Below are positions 43,969-55,127 of a stretch of DNA of 64,000 nt, piece by piece (the stretch's first letter is position 1; every line of letters starts with the position of its first letter). This stretch comes from Guillardia theta CCMP2712 (lineage: Eukaryota > Cryptophyceae > Pyrenomonadales > Geminigeraceae). The translations under genes were made by a program, and so were the position numbers. The stretch covers positions 771,137-835,136 of the forward strand of contig NW_005434665.1 in the NCBI RefSeq assembly GCF_000315625.1. The letters run 5' to 3'. A model generated the notes under the pieces. The model ran no database searches. It had not been told where the DNA came from and worked only from the letters and a program-made list of their open reading frames with translations.

Positions 43969-45710
43969 TCATGCTGAATGCTTGTTCTCGTCATCAGTGG
44001 ATTCCCAGGTAAAGAACAGAGGAGGAGCTTCTTCATACGGATCAATCTGTCGTGTATATGAGACCTGCCATGGAACAGAGAGGTCAGCTAGTTCCTCGAT
44101 CTACGTGCAGTACAGCAAGCCTTACCAATGGTCTTCCTAAGGTCTCTCTGTTGAAGTAGACAGCAGCCAACAACCCCCCGAGTGCGAACAGTCCCAGCCC
44201 GATGTAGACTGAGAGGAGAGACACGTGGAAGCACGCTGTGAGAACAACCTACACCATCACCACGTCACCTTCCTCCGAGGCGTCAAACCACAGACAAACA
44301 GACATACCGGTGCTATCATGGCTGCAATCCTCCCAAAGCTGTTGCAAATTGCCACTGCCACACCTCGGTGGGTGGTAGGAAACAGCTCCCCAGCAAACAC
44401 ATAGATGAGAGTGAAGGGTCCCTCTATGATGCCTTTGATCGACGAATTCAGCGCAATGAACTGAGATAGGTTTGTGCAGAATGGAACCAGGCAGACAGCC
44501 ACGAAGCACAAGAAAAATCCGATGATCATGGTACCCCTCCTGCCAATTCCGTTCATGTCCATCAGAATCATAGCCACAACGACCGCGAAGAGCTCGACGC
44601 CGATGCTAATCAAGACTGTGCTGTAAGCTTCTTTGATCTCCATCCCATACTCGTCTTCAAGGATGATGGGGTATATGAAGATGTGCCCATAATAAATGAA
44701 CCCGCAGACTATCCATGCAACCGTGCAAAACAAAGAAGTGGACAGCAATCTCCTCCCAAAAATCTCTCCGATGGAGAAGTCGTCGACACTCAACATGAGC
44801 CCCCAATGCCCCTTCGTGCTCGGAGTGGGCGAAGGTGGCGGCGCTTCTTCAGGTAACGACACCCTCCCTTCGGCGAGCGGATGCACTCCATTCCACTCGC
44901 AGAGCTGGACCATCAGTCGCTGGACCTCTTCATCCTTCCCCTGGACCAACAGCCAATGAGGCGACTCAGGCAGGAAGAGCAAGATAAGCGGCAGAGAAAC
45001 CAGTCCGGGAAGCACGCATACTGCCAACATGTATCTCCACCACGAATGATCATCGAATGAGTCATGCATAGTAATCCCAACCACACAGGCGAAGGCTGCT
45101 CCAACGGCAAATGCGAGGCCCGTCAGAGACATGGCTAGCCGGGCTCTCCATTCCTTTGGCGACCATTCCAGCAAATGACTATCAGATACTGGGACCATGG
45201 ATCCAACACCCACTCCTGTGAAGAAACGAGAAATGGCAAATACCCATATGTTGGTTGCTAGGGCAGAGAGGATACCAAAGACACAGAAAAGCACAGAGAT
45301 GGATATCATCGTCGTTCTCCTCCCGTATCTATCTGCTAAGTAACCTCCGATGAGATTTCCGAGCAAGAGGCCAGCAAAAACAGTCGATCCGACAGATGAA
45401 AATTCGTAATCATTCAGCTGCCATTCTGTGAGACATGAATTAGCCGTGTGCTTCCTTCTCAATCAGGGAGGCGACTTTACCCTTCTGAAGAGGCTTCCGA
45501 AGCAAGCTTATCACGGTCATCTCCATGCCGTCAGCCGCCACCATCAACGATGCAATCAAGAATATGCACAACTACAACCTGATCAATTGGACGCATTCAC
45601 AAGTGCACAGTTCTGTACCTGGAACATCCCGACGCCCGCATGCTCCAGATGCTCCTCGAGGCTCGGCGATCTTTCCTACGGAAGGGTCATGGGATCAAAG
45701 ATTCTGTTAA
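43969..45710 (-). CDS. Major facilitator transporter, SV2/SVOP-like
   Basis: Starts inside an exon ending LEEHLEHAGVGMFQ, then LCIFLIASLMVAADGMEMTV, the typical SVOP/SV2/organic-ion 'GxGxFQ' then TM1 'DAMEM' pair. The main exon (about 45462-44257) has the MFS loop GGYLADRYGRRT, the SRFFTGVGVGSMVPVSDSHL stretch, WLLVQGKDEE after TM6 and a second loop MNGIGRRGTM. Later exons give VYIGLGLFALGGLLAAVYFN, the sequence RETLGRP of the family, and the tail DPYEEAPPLFFTWESTDDEN to the stop at 43969. Twelve membrane helices in total. Substrate is not predictable; sugar, phosphate and organic cation are all possible. The first exon, upstream of about 45700, is not defined. Confidence 0.82.
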
Positions 45711-46821
45711 GTGTGGGACTGACATGATTTGTCCGATCTGTCACGCTCCCGGAATTCCTTTCTGTAGACATCCTCTTCCGATCCACGAAACAACCTCGAG
45801 GAGTTTCAGTGTGTTATAATGCCTGGTAATGCCTTCGGTTATTCAGCAGTCTCGGACGTCTGGTGGATCTTCTGAGAAGATCGAGTCAGTCAGAAAATCA
45901 AAAACGATAATTTTCAAGCGCAAAGTTGTGTTCTAACAGAAGTTTGAAATGTTCAGCCGAGCGTTCACGTTCCGTATCTCGAGCAGACGAGGGAAAGCAA
46001 ATCATCTAGAACAAATTCCTACAAGCGGATGCTAGAAGTAGCAATTCAGAGAACATGATAGACAATAAACGGGTGGCAGGAAAGGAGAAAGTTCGGTTGT
46101 AATCGATCAAAAGCATGTGATTACGGTGTGGAGGAAATCCGCAGACAACAAGATCGCAAATAGAGCTATCACAGCAGGACACACAAGGGGAGACCAACAT
46201 AGTCTTCGAAGAAACTTGAAGAGGAAGGAGGGGAAAGAAGGATGGGGGGGAGAGGAGGGTAAAGCCACAGAGTTTCGCTCCTCTCTATGCGCATTACGTA
46301 CGGTGAAAAGCCGCCCGGTGGTCACTACTCTAAACATCGGAGGAGGGGTACTGTGTACCGATAGGGGTTCGCCATAGGGGCAGGATGGGGGTGGAAGAGT
46401 TTGCATCAGGGTACTCAGGGAGAGAGGAGTAGGGGTAGTCAATCCAACGTGAGGAGAGGTCACGGAAATAGACTCTCAGTGGCACGGTCCGATTCCGAAC
46501 TGCCGCACTGGGCCGTCCCGGCGGAGCCCCGGGCTCTGAGTCTCTACTGACGGTAGTTCAACTGCCAACGGTTCTCGGACTCCCGGCCCGGACCCCGGGC
46601 CCGGGCTAGCCGGGCGTCACTGTGCTGGCAGCACGCGGCGCGGCCGGACAGCCTGGTGGGTAAGGCGAGGCTTCAAGTACTGAGTCAATCATTCTTGTCC
46701 ATCACAGTCAGTAGCTAAAGTTTAACTTTTTTAATTGAAACACGTGACTCGGATGCGGCAGCGGCGATCTTCTGAGTCTCCGACTCGTACGCTCCGGGAA
46801 AGAACACCGTCACCAATGCCG
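45711..46821. other. Intergenic region with TACCCC-type and CCCGGGC-type islands
   Basis: 5' flank of the transporter and 3' flank of the SEC14-like gene. 46310-46450 carries GGGGTACTGTGTACC, TAGGGGTT and TAGGGGTAG; 46480-46820 is CpG-rich with GGCCCGGACCCCGGGCCCGG and CGGAGCCCCGGGC. Both island classes sit side by side. No gene seen. Confidence 0.55.
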
Positions 46822-48483
46822 TTACTTCAGCTCGTCAAAACTTAAAATCCGAACACCCGGCTCTCGGCACATCATTTGTTCGTTAGCATTCTCCATTCTC
46901 CCGCATATTCTCCTGTGTAACAAGATCAATGTCTCGCAAATCACGAACCTCGAAAGTCCACCTCCCAAAAAGCTTGGAAGTACGTTTCTGTCAACCAGTT
47001 CCAAACAAACCTGGAGGAGCAGACAGGGAGGAAGAGAGAGGAGCAGGCGGACGAGGAGGAAAGAAATCAAAAGGATCAGACCACAGGTGGACTCTCATCG
47101 AATCAAACCTCCTTGCTCTTGGATGAATTCGACGTCACTGAGACTTTCTCAGCGGTCCGTGCTGGTATGAAAGGATGCACCAGCTTCCATATTGCAGTAA
47201 AAAACATTGGCGCGTTCACCACACAGACCTAGAAGTAGTCAGATGCGTTGTCGAAGAGAGATCGATTGTTTCAAGTGCATCGAAGGCTATTTCACTCACT
47301 TTGTGGAAGCATTCCGGATAGCACTCCATGATTTCAACCCCGAGTCGATGCCTTCTTGCCGTGACGTTGCTCTGCCACTTTCGGATCCACATTACTTGCT
47401 TCATGCTGCAGCTTGTCAAGTCCATTCTAGAATTCGTTGTCAGGCAACCGTCAGGATGTTGATGTAAAGAATCTGTAAGCAACAGAGAGATAAGACGAAC
47501 TTACATTTTGACGTATCCCGGAATCCTCCCTGTCTGGAGAAAGATATTGTCCTAGAAACAAGGCTCAGAATGAGGGATTTACCTTCAATGCAAAGACCAA
47601 CCAGCAGGAAGAAATGATACTCCAGGTTGTGCATGAGATATCTGTCCGATACTTCAGGCGGAATGTTCACCAAACCCTGCCGATCAGTTATTCAACTTTC
47701 AACAACGAATCAAACAAAAGCAAATGCAATATTCAACATCAGATTACACATCACGGCGAAATCAAATCGGACACTGCAAGACCTGAAAGTCGAATTTGGG
47801 TGTCTGCTCGATGTTGATAGGGCTATCATTTCAAATCAGCGCAGATTCTGTAAAATGTATCCGCAAAGTTCACCTGCCATTCTTACTCCTTCCACTGACA
47901 AGATCGAAGGTGCATTGATAACATCTGTTCACAAGTATGTCAATTCTAAAACCCTGGCAGACAGTAAGCCGCACAAGTGATGTTCATGGTAGCCGGGGAA
48001 CTGATTTGGCTTCATGCCCTCCAAGAGCTGATTTCTGCTTAAAAGATCAACAACAGATGCGACTTGCGGCTAACTTCAAGAAATACCTGATATTATCAAG
48101 ACCGTACTCTTTCCTGTACTTCATCATGTTCCTGTACTTTTCTCCTGAGCAGAAATCAATTTGATATTGAGGCAAACTTCTTGGGTCAATACCAGCTGTC
48201 TTGATGTCCCATTTGAAACCGATGAGAAATCTTACTAGCCAGATGTCGCGAAGTGGTCCCTTAACAGAAAGCATCACAATTTAGTGATGTGTTTGGCATT
48301 GTAATCCCACCTGTCCAACCATGGACATGCTCATGCAATCCTGTACCTCTTGAAGCATACTCTGAAACTAATGAGAAAAGTCAGGACAGAGTCCGTTCAA
48401 CAAAATGGGCGAATTCAAGACATGTTATTACAACAAACCTTCGCTGAGTGTTCCTTGACGATGTCGGATACGAGATCGCCCAT
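46822..48483 (-). CDS. SEC14-like (CRAL-TRIO) lipid-transfer protein
   Basis: Spliced exons: MGDLVSDIVKEHSAK / SMLQEVQDCMSMSMVGQ / GPLRDIWLVRFLIGFKWDIK...KYRNMMKYRKEYGLDNI / NQLLEGMKPNQFPGYHE / NIEQTPKFDFQ / GLVNIPPEVSDRYLMHNLEY... / MDLTSCSMKQVMW...VEIMECYPECFHK / VVNAPMFFTAIWKLVHPFIP / CLELVDRNVLPSFLGG.... The last four show the CRAL-TRIO lipid-binding core: 'Y-PE...VVNAP..F...W..V.PF' and '...LPSFLGG'. The RFL..FKWD part is the CRAL-TRIO N-terminal helix. SEC14 proteins exchange phosphatidylinositol and phosphatidylcholine or carry hydrophobic ligands between membranes. The start at 48483 is the first ATG of the conserved frame. Around ten exons, with borders approximate. Confidence 0.75.
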
Positions 48484-49835
48484 GTTGCGGAGGTTAAACG
48501 AAACTCCACCTCAAGATTCAGTGCAGTTCGCGAGAGACTTGGAAACAGAAAGGGAATTACTTCTCAGAAAGAAGTAACTTCTACCAACTCATGTCCTTTT
48601 TTCCGTTGTGTGCGTTGGATTGTCCTTATTGACTACCCTAGTTGTGCTGATCTTCCCATATTGAGGGAATACACCTCTCAAGACGAGCAGAAATGATGTA
48701 CAAGAGCATGGCAAATACTATCTGCTCTATCATTCCATCCCATGCAAACCTAACACTACTATCTTCAACTACCAGCAATATCGTGTTTGTGATACCCAAC
48801 AAATCCGCACAACTGACTCCTCCCCCCGAACATCATCTCGAGCACTCTACCTACTTGCACTGGCGCTCGTCTTCCTCATCCCCTGTCGTATCCTTCTTCT
48901 GTCCTGACATTTGCCTTTCTTGTTTTCTTCCTCTCCTCTTGCTCCTGACAGTATGTGCATTTCCTTGTTCCTTAGTTTCCCCATGTTATTTGATGACCTT
49001 CCCCGTGATTTTTACAATGACCCACCTCTATAAAGCGAATCCACCACCCCTTTCCTTGAGTAACCCCCACAACTCAAGAGTCGTTGCTTTTCCAGGGGGT
49101 GGTTGAATTCAGTACCGGTGATTTACTGAACAAAAAGTCTATTTGATTGTAGGTGGTAAGGATACAAGTACCCACCCAGGAGAGTGAAATTCCATCGTAC
49201 CCCTCGCTCAATGACTGCAGGAACACCCATGCTTCAGAATTTATCTTCTAAATTTCAAAGTTCTGTATGAAATGTACAAAATTCCCCTCAACCATTGTGA
49301 ACCCCATCGATATAAAATGCTTTGGTGAGGAGCACTTGTAGTACCATAAACATATATATTGTTTTATATTTGTATCAAATCTATTCTATATGACTTGTAT
49401 GAATACAATCAATATTGTCATTAACCAATACGAATTTAAGTCAAGTGCCACCGTACGCCGAGAGCAGTTTTTAGCCTCGGTTCAGTTCATTTCAGTCCAA
49501 ACTTGGGCCGGGGGCTCGGAGCGGGCCCGGGCGGCCACGTGTCATTGAAGCCACCGCCGCGCCCGGGCCACCGTCAGCGGCCCCGCCCGGCTCTGGATCA
49601 ATCTCACTCTACAGTGTCGAACTGGTGACTCCGAGTCGTCACGACCATCCGATGATGGCAGTGAGTTTCAAGTCTGAGCCCTGGCAGTCGGGACGCTGAG
49701 CCTCCGCGGCTTTACCAGTATACTTGAACAAAAAATTCCGACAGCAACACGCCCGTGCGCCCAGCAAGTCAGAAAGTTTGACGAACAGCCTTATGCCTGC
49801 TCAGTGGTGCCGGATGGAAGGCTGATTGATCCGCA
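48484..49835. other. Intergenic region, AT-rich then GC-rich island
   Basis: No coding signal. 48800-49200 is C-rich with scattered TACCCACCC and TACCCCTCGC words; 49260-49440 is AT-rich (ATATATTGTTTTATATTTG); 49440-49720 is a CpG island with GGCCGGGGGCTCGGAGCGGG, CCGCCGCGCCCGGGCC and GGTGACTCCGAGTCGTCACG. Confidence 0.5.
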
Positions 49836-50519
49836 TCATTTGCCTGTGCGAGCCAGTTGGCTGCTTCCTGTCTTGTTCTTTGATCCAGTAGAGAGGTAGT
49901 TGTGCTGGGATCGAGGCACATTCGTGCGAGTCAACTTGGCGATGTTGGAGTTGGTGTGCTGAGTCATCTTGTGACAGGTGCGAACCTGAAGAACGTGAGG
50001 TCGGATCATGGCAGAAACACATGGACGCCTCCCCGTACCGAGTCCTGCATGGTTTGTATGGAATCATTCAGCGCCTGCTGCATCGTGTCTCTCTCTCTCT
50101 GCTCGACTCGTCAGTTCTCGTTCTCAAAACATTCAGGAGGATGTGCAGACCTTGCAGTTGGCCTGATGTACTTTGATCAAGTCGACTTTCGCTTGTTTCT
50201 CCGCCAGCTCTCCTTCGATTCTTGCAACCTCTGCTACATCAGCTTCTATCTGATCTCCACAATTTTTCCTTCGCTGCCGAAGAAACGCTATGAGGCTGTC
50301 CAGCCCCGTCATTGCTATCTTGGCGACATCCAGCGCCTGCGCCTTCTGCTTCAAAGAGGGGCTAACGAGTCGATTGAAGGATTCCCTGTCGTAGGGCACA
50401 TACTCGTTGAGGAGATTCGTCAACGAGTCTTTCTTTGGAACAGCTTGCTTGTCTTCATACCCGAACTCGTTCTGAGGTTTCTTCGCGCCTTTCGTTGCTG
50501 GGCTCCTTTGGGCGGCCAT
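49836..50519 (-). CDS. Small coiled-coil protein, unrecognised
   Basis: Exon 1 (50519-50172, ATG in Kozak-like context) encodes 116 residues: a basic N-terminus, LNEYVPYDRESFNRLVSPSL, and a coiled coil (QIEADVAEVARIEGELAEKQ). It joins QQALNDSIQTMQDS and then VRTCHKMTQHTNSNIAKLTR to a stop at 49836 (SSQLARTGK). The total is about 180 residues, without signal peptide or membrane segment. No known domain. Splice sites are GT-AG. Because the middle exon is placed by frame alone, the central part could be wrong. Confidence 0.5.
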
Positions 50520-51346
50520 GTCTGCAGATACAGTAAGAGCAGGAAACGAAATTGACGACAAGAAAAAAGCCAGGCTGCAGAATGCTAGGATATAAGAAAG
50601 ATAAAGAATTTGCGATGAGGTCGAAGTTGGAGGAGGCCAAGGAGGTCTTAGCAAGGCAAGTAGATGGCAAGAAAGGGTGAGAAATAAGTGCTGCATGAAA
50701 TGGACAACTGGAACGAAATGAGGAGGAAGGCGGCGCGAGGACAACAATATGTTGCGATGAGGTTGCAGGACTGAGGAGAGGGAACAGACAAGGCGTGCGG
50801 TGCTGATGGAGGTGTGTGGGCGGCTGTGACTCATGCGAGCAGCGAGCAACAGCAGCTGTGGGGCGGCGGCAGCATGGTTTGAAGGGTGAGGAGGGCCTAA
50901 CAGAATTACTCAACAACAGCAACGGATGTGGATGGGGAGGTTTGCGATGAGGGCAGACGGTCTTGGTAGCCAGAGCTCCCGTGAGACAGGGAGGAAGGGA
51001 GAGGGAGGGAGGGAGGGAGAGGGAGGGAGGAAGGGAGGGAGGGAGGGAGAGCTGCAGGAGTAAGGTTAGATGTGAGGGGAGATGATACAAGACGGAAGCT
51101 GTCGAGACAAGCTCGGATAGACGGAGGGGGATCGGAGAGAGAGCGCTGCAAGAAGTATCAGGCCATTGGGAGTAGCTTACACATCCAGAGGAAGTGCGCT
51201 CACATTGATATCGCAGATGATCAACCCTCAGACTCGTCGAGCAGAGAAAAGAAATGATCGGACGGTGATATGGTTGTGTCTATGAACCCAACAGAAGAGT
51301 AGCTCAGGACGGCACCTCTCGTTCTGTTGTCATCGAGTCCCTCCTA
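50520..51346. other. Divergent intergenic region with GGGA repeat
   Basis: Purine-rich between the coiled-coil gene (-) and the secreted protein gene (+); (GGGAGGGA)n at about 50993-51050. Frames across it encode only Pro/Ser/Leu repeats. No gene supported. Confidence 0.5.
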
Positions 51347-52166
51347 ATGAAGTCACGAGGAGTTTGCGTTCTTGTTCTGCTAATCGCCACATGGATAGCG
51401 TCAGTGTGCTGCTCTTGTTGGCAGCCTACAAGAATCGTGCAGGCGATGTGCTCTTCTGCTGAGAACAACACTTTTCCCACGTATCAACTGCTTCAGCAGC
51501 AGTACTCGGGGGCGAGACGATTGCTGTGGCAAGGAGGAGGACCCGCAAGTGAAGACGTGAGATGTTTCCCCCTCAAGCTCTTGCTCATGAGATGCTTCAG
51601 ATTCCAGATCACATCCTATCAGAACAAGCAAGATTTCGTGGAGACGGTGGGACCATTCTCACCTACAAGGGGCAAAGCATACCTCAACGTAAGGAAGCAT
51701 GTATCCTTGCGTTCTTGGTTCACTGTGATTCATATCAGCCGGATCACCTGACTGGGACCTGATCTTTGCAACTGAAATTCAGCTGAGGTTTATGCGATTC
51801 AATGAGGTGGGGCAATGTCACCTCTTACTGGTCTTGAACAAGAATGTGAATTTCTGCAGGGACAAGCGGCGCAAGGGCATACAACCATTTACGGGTATGA
51901 GGATATGTGGTTTCAAAATCTGTGAGATGTCTTTCAGTAAATGAGACAACAGATATTGCTGAGAAGTGTTGAACAGGTTGAAGTGTACGAGTAATCCCGA
52001 AGAACAAGTCTGCGATTACTGCGGGATGTCGTGTGACGACACGACGTGGCAGAGCAGCGGATATTCTCTCTTGAACGGAACGGAACTTGTGATAGACAAT
52101 CTGATCTGGAGTGAGAGCTTACACGTGCGTTGGACGATCTTGACTGGATTTTGCAGTGACGCATAA
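51347..52166 (+). CDS. Secreted Cys-containing protein, unrecognised
   Basis: Begins with a strong signal peptide (MKSRGVCVLVLLIATWIASV) followed by Cys-rich sequence CCSCWQPTRIVQAMC. Later exons read IPDHILSEQARFRGDGGTIL, LRFMRFNE, then GQAAQGHTTIYGYEDMW (short) and LKCTSNPEEQVCDYCGMSCD, ending ILTGFCSDA. Introns about 50 nt. Exon junctions after 51690 are only partly fixed, so the order of the last pieces is tentative. Cysteine spacing CDYCGMSC suggests a disulfide-stabilised extracellular or lumenal domain. I do not recognise the family. Could be a cell-surface or periplast component; that is speculation. Confidence 0.5.
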
Positions 52167-52379
52167 CGTCTACATCTCTCAGACAACGATTTTGCCGTAC
52201 AGTTTTTGCACGCAATACGATTGGTGGATTTGCGCAAGACGTCTGCCCACCAATGTGATGGCATGATTTCCTAAATGTTGATGGCTAATCATCCTGTTTT
52301 ACAGTTTGACAGCATAGGTTGAAAGATGGCAAGCGTGTACTCCAACCCGACTCTTATTCCTTGATGAATGAAACTCAAC

Positions 52380-54574
52380 TTAGTCTGAAGACCATGCATC
52401 CGATTCCGAGTCGTTGGAAGAAGAGTCTCTCATGTTCTTCATCTTGGCCAGACCAGCTCCAACAAGTGCTGCAAGGAAGCATGTGACTGTCTCATACCTC
52501 ACTCCAAGAATCTCTTTACCTAGGTTCATGTTCACGTTCTGAGCTTGCTCTGGCTTCTTCTCCTCATAGCTCACAGCCACCTACAGGAAGTTGAGAACAA
52601 GAAGCTTACACAGCATGCAGAGACAACCTTCTTGAGCATCCGCAGCTGCTTCTCCAGCGCCGCTTTCTCCAACACAGCCTGCACGTGCACACGCTCGGCT
52701 TTGGGCTTCATACTTTGTCCCAAATCTTCCTTCCCTCCTCCCTCGGAAAAGCCGGGGGGAGGAGGGGGCGGCGGAGGAGGGGGCGGCCCACCAACAATAC
52801 CCGTTCCTGTACCAGGGGGAGGGGGAGGGGGAGGGGGCGGCGGAGGCGCACCACCATTTGCACCCATGCCGGGGGGAGGTGGGGGAGGGGGAGGGGGAGG
52901 AATTCCTGTAGCCACAGGTGCAGTGGTTGGTGGAGGGGGAGGGAGAGGAGCAGAAGCAGGTTGAAGAACAGGAGGAACCATGGCGGGGGCAGGCAATTGC
53001 TTTTCAGCATCATGTGCAGTCATGGACGATGTTGGAGGAGAGACAACGGAATCTGGTCTTTGAGGTTTTAGCTGGTCCGGTTGCTCGGATGGATTCCGGC
53101 TGGCAGGAGATGCTGAACTCCGCTCCTCAACCACAGCTGCTAACACTGCAGGAAACTTCTGTAAACGATACAAGGCAAGAGAGCACCGATACCTTCATGA
53201 TGAGATGATGGAAATTGGACTGGGACGTCCATGTAGGAGACAGGACGACTTTGAGCCTCTGCTAGAATGCGTCAGAGATGACAAGAACTGAGAAGCTTTC
53301 TTCATAGACGCTCTCACCAGACCCTCCAGAAGATGTGCTCGCTACAGTAGACGCTGAGCTTTGAGTATCCTGAGGATGATGCTGCGAGTGACCGTATGTG
53401 CTTGCTCTTTCCTGCCATTCAATAGGGAAAAATCAGAAAATGTTAGAATTTCGACATTCGGATCTGATAAAAGAGCATCATCACTTGAGCGGGCAGAATC
53501 ATCTTCTGTTCCGAACGAGCGTATGACGAAGCCAACGATGGATTGACATTGAAAATGCTGGGGATTTTTCACTGTCAGCGCATGGAGTGTACCGTACAGT
53601 CGTAGAGGGAATAGATGGTTTCACCTCAAATTGCAAAGATTTTGGCTGGCAGCAGCATCTACTTCATACTTGATGTCTTTGTGCTTGGTTGCCATCACTG
53701 GCAGGCCTGCAAGAAATGAATCATGAACTTGACAACCTCTCAACGATGCGGCTCCACCTGTTTGAGTTCTGATGAGGTCCCGGCAGTCGTCCATGACCAC
53801 GAATCGTTTCTTCTTGATTTCCTGGACGTTGGCCGCCACCTTGGATCGTTCATTCTCCTTCTGCTTCTTCATCTGCGGGTCCCGAAAGCTCAGAGTTGGC
53901 GCCGCAGGTTCACACATGTACCATCTCCTTTGCCTCCTTGTGATGTTGCTTCCTTGCAGTCTGCAACTCCATCTCTTCCTTTGCAATCTCGCGTTCCCAT
54001 TCTCTCTTGAAGAATTGCGGATCCGAGTATGCTTCTTGATTCTCAACCTGAGGCTCTTGACGGCATCCATCCAACCTGCCCTGTATCCCCTGAGCCCACG
54101 CTGGAACACTGCGATCTTCGTCATAGAGGCTTGGCCAGGCTGTCATGGGGAGTTCGACAGGTTTATCTGGCAGTTCTGACCCATGCTCAATGACTGCAGG
54201 CAAGGTAAACACAGTGAGCGAAGAAGACACGAACCATACTCAACAGGTTTACCAAAGTTCAACGAGTCTTGCGCAGGGGAGAAGGTCTTGAGGTCTTCCT
54301 CGAGGAAGCCGACAGCCTGCTCTGCAGATCTAACTCGGCCTTCAAGGCTCATGATGCGACTCTGAGAAACATCGGCGCAATCGAGGATGTCCTGGAAGAT
54401 GGCTGTTGTGGACCTCGTGAATTGTTCAAGTTGCCGCAGCAGCGCAACGGTGGAAGCAACGGTGGATACCCGTGGGTATCGACGACTCTGCTCCTCGTCT
54501 TGCATTATCGGAGCAAAAACCTCGCTTTCCGATACAATGGAAGAGGCTGATTCCACCATTTCCCGTTGCAGCAT
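52380..54574 (-). CDS. SCAR/WAVE-like actin nucleation-promoting factor
   Basis: The N-terminal exon contains a SCAR homology domain: STVASTVALLRQLEQFTRST ... FQDILDCADVSQSRIMSLEG with helical heptads, ending DSLNFGKPVEY. A following segment (EAYSDPQFFKREWEREIAKE) matches the 'YSDP.FF...W' element of SCAR/WAVE, then a basic Lys-rich part, a very Pro-rich part (runs of 8-11 prolines, about 52940-52750 on the DNA), a helical KAERVHVQAVLEKAALEKQL and an acidic, tryptophan-containing end, SNDSESDAWSSD, as in VCA tails that bind Arp2/3. A clear WH2 motif is not obvious; LALVGAGLAKMKNMRD is the nearest candidate. SCAR/WAVE links Rac signalling to branched actin. Start at 54574. Middle exons are approximate. 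Confidence 0.68.
52750..52945. repeat. Polyproline-coding GGGGGA repeat
   Basis: GGGGGAGG / GGGGGCGG-type runs that encode polyproline on the minus strand inside the SCAR/WAVE-like gene. Confidence 0.85.
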
Positions 54575-55127
54575 TCTCGCTCTGGTGAACAAGGGCCCCG
54601 CGTTTAGCTAGACTTTGTCGTCGATCTTTATCCAACGCAGCCACTCTTGAGCTAAATCTTGCTTGCCTCTTCCTTTCTTCACCACCTCCACGTCCTCCTC
54701 TTCTTCTCTTTCCCCCTCTCCTCTCCTCTCCTCTTTTCTTTCCCCGTTGCCTTTTCCTCCCGAAAGCGCTTCCGCTACACCCGCCGCATGGCAGCAGGCA
54801 AAAGTTCTTGAGGTGGAACTTAGTGGCTGTTCTGTATGAGGAACATTTATCAAAATGGACGACCCTACCCCACCCAAATTCTCTTTTACTGCAACTGTAC
54901 CAGACTTTTGCAGGGGTGGTCGCCAAATTCCAAAAATGGCAGGGTGGGTTACAGAATAATTGATAGGGGTGGAGGTACTATTCATGGTAGGATATCTGGT
55001 GTAGTATCGGTAGTAGGGCCATTTCTTCAGTACGGTGGGTAGGCTTCGGAATTCTATCTCGTGGGTGGGTGGTCGGTCCTGGATTTCAGAGAGGGGGTGG
55101 GGGTGGATGGGATTGTGAAAGGGCAGC
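54575..55127. promoter_or_regulatory. Divergent promoter region with TACCCC/GGGGTG words
   Basis: Between SCAR/WAVE (-) and the aspartic protease (+). From about 54840 to 55060: ACCCTACCCCACCC, GGGGTGGTCG, AGGGTGGGTTAC, ATAGGGGTGGAGGTAC, GGTAGTAGGGCC. Same vocabulary as the other divergent islands. Confidence 0.5.

Noticed and set aside
48693-49106. 137-codon plus-strand frame
   Set aside because: Low-complexity Ser/Pro/Leu translation of a C-rich intergenic region, no domain or signal.
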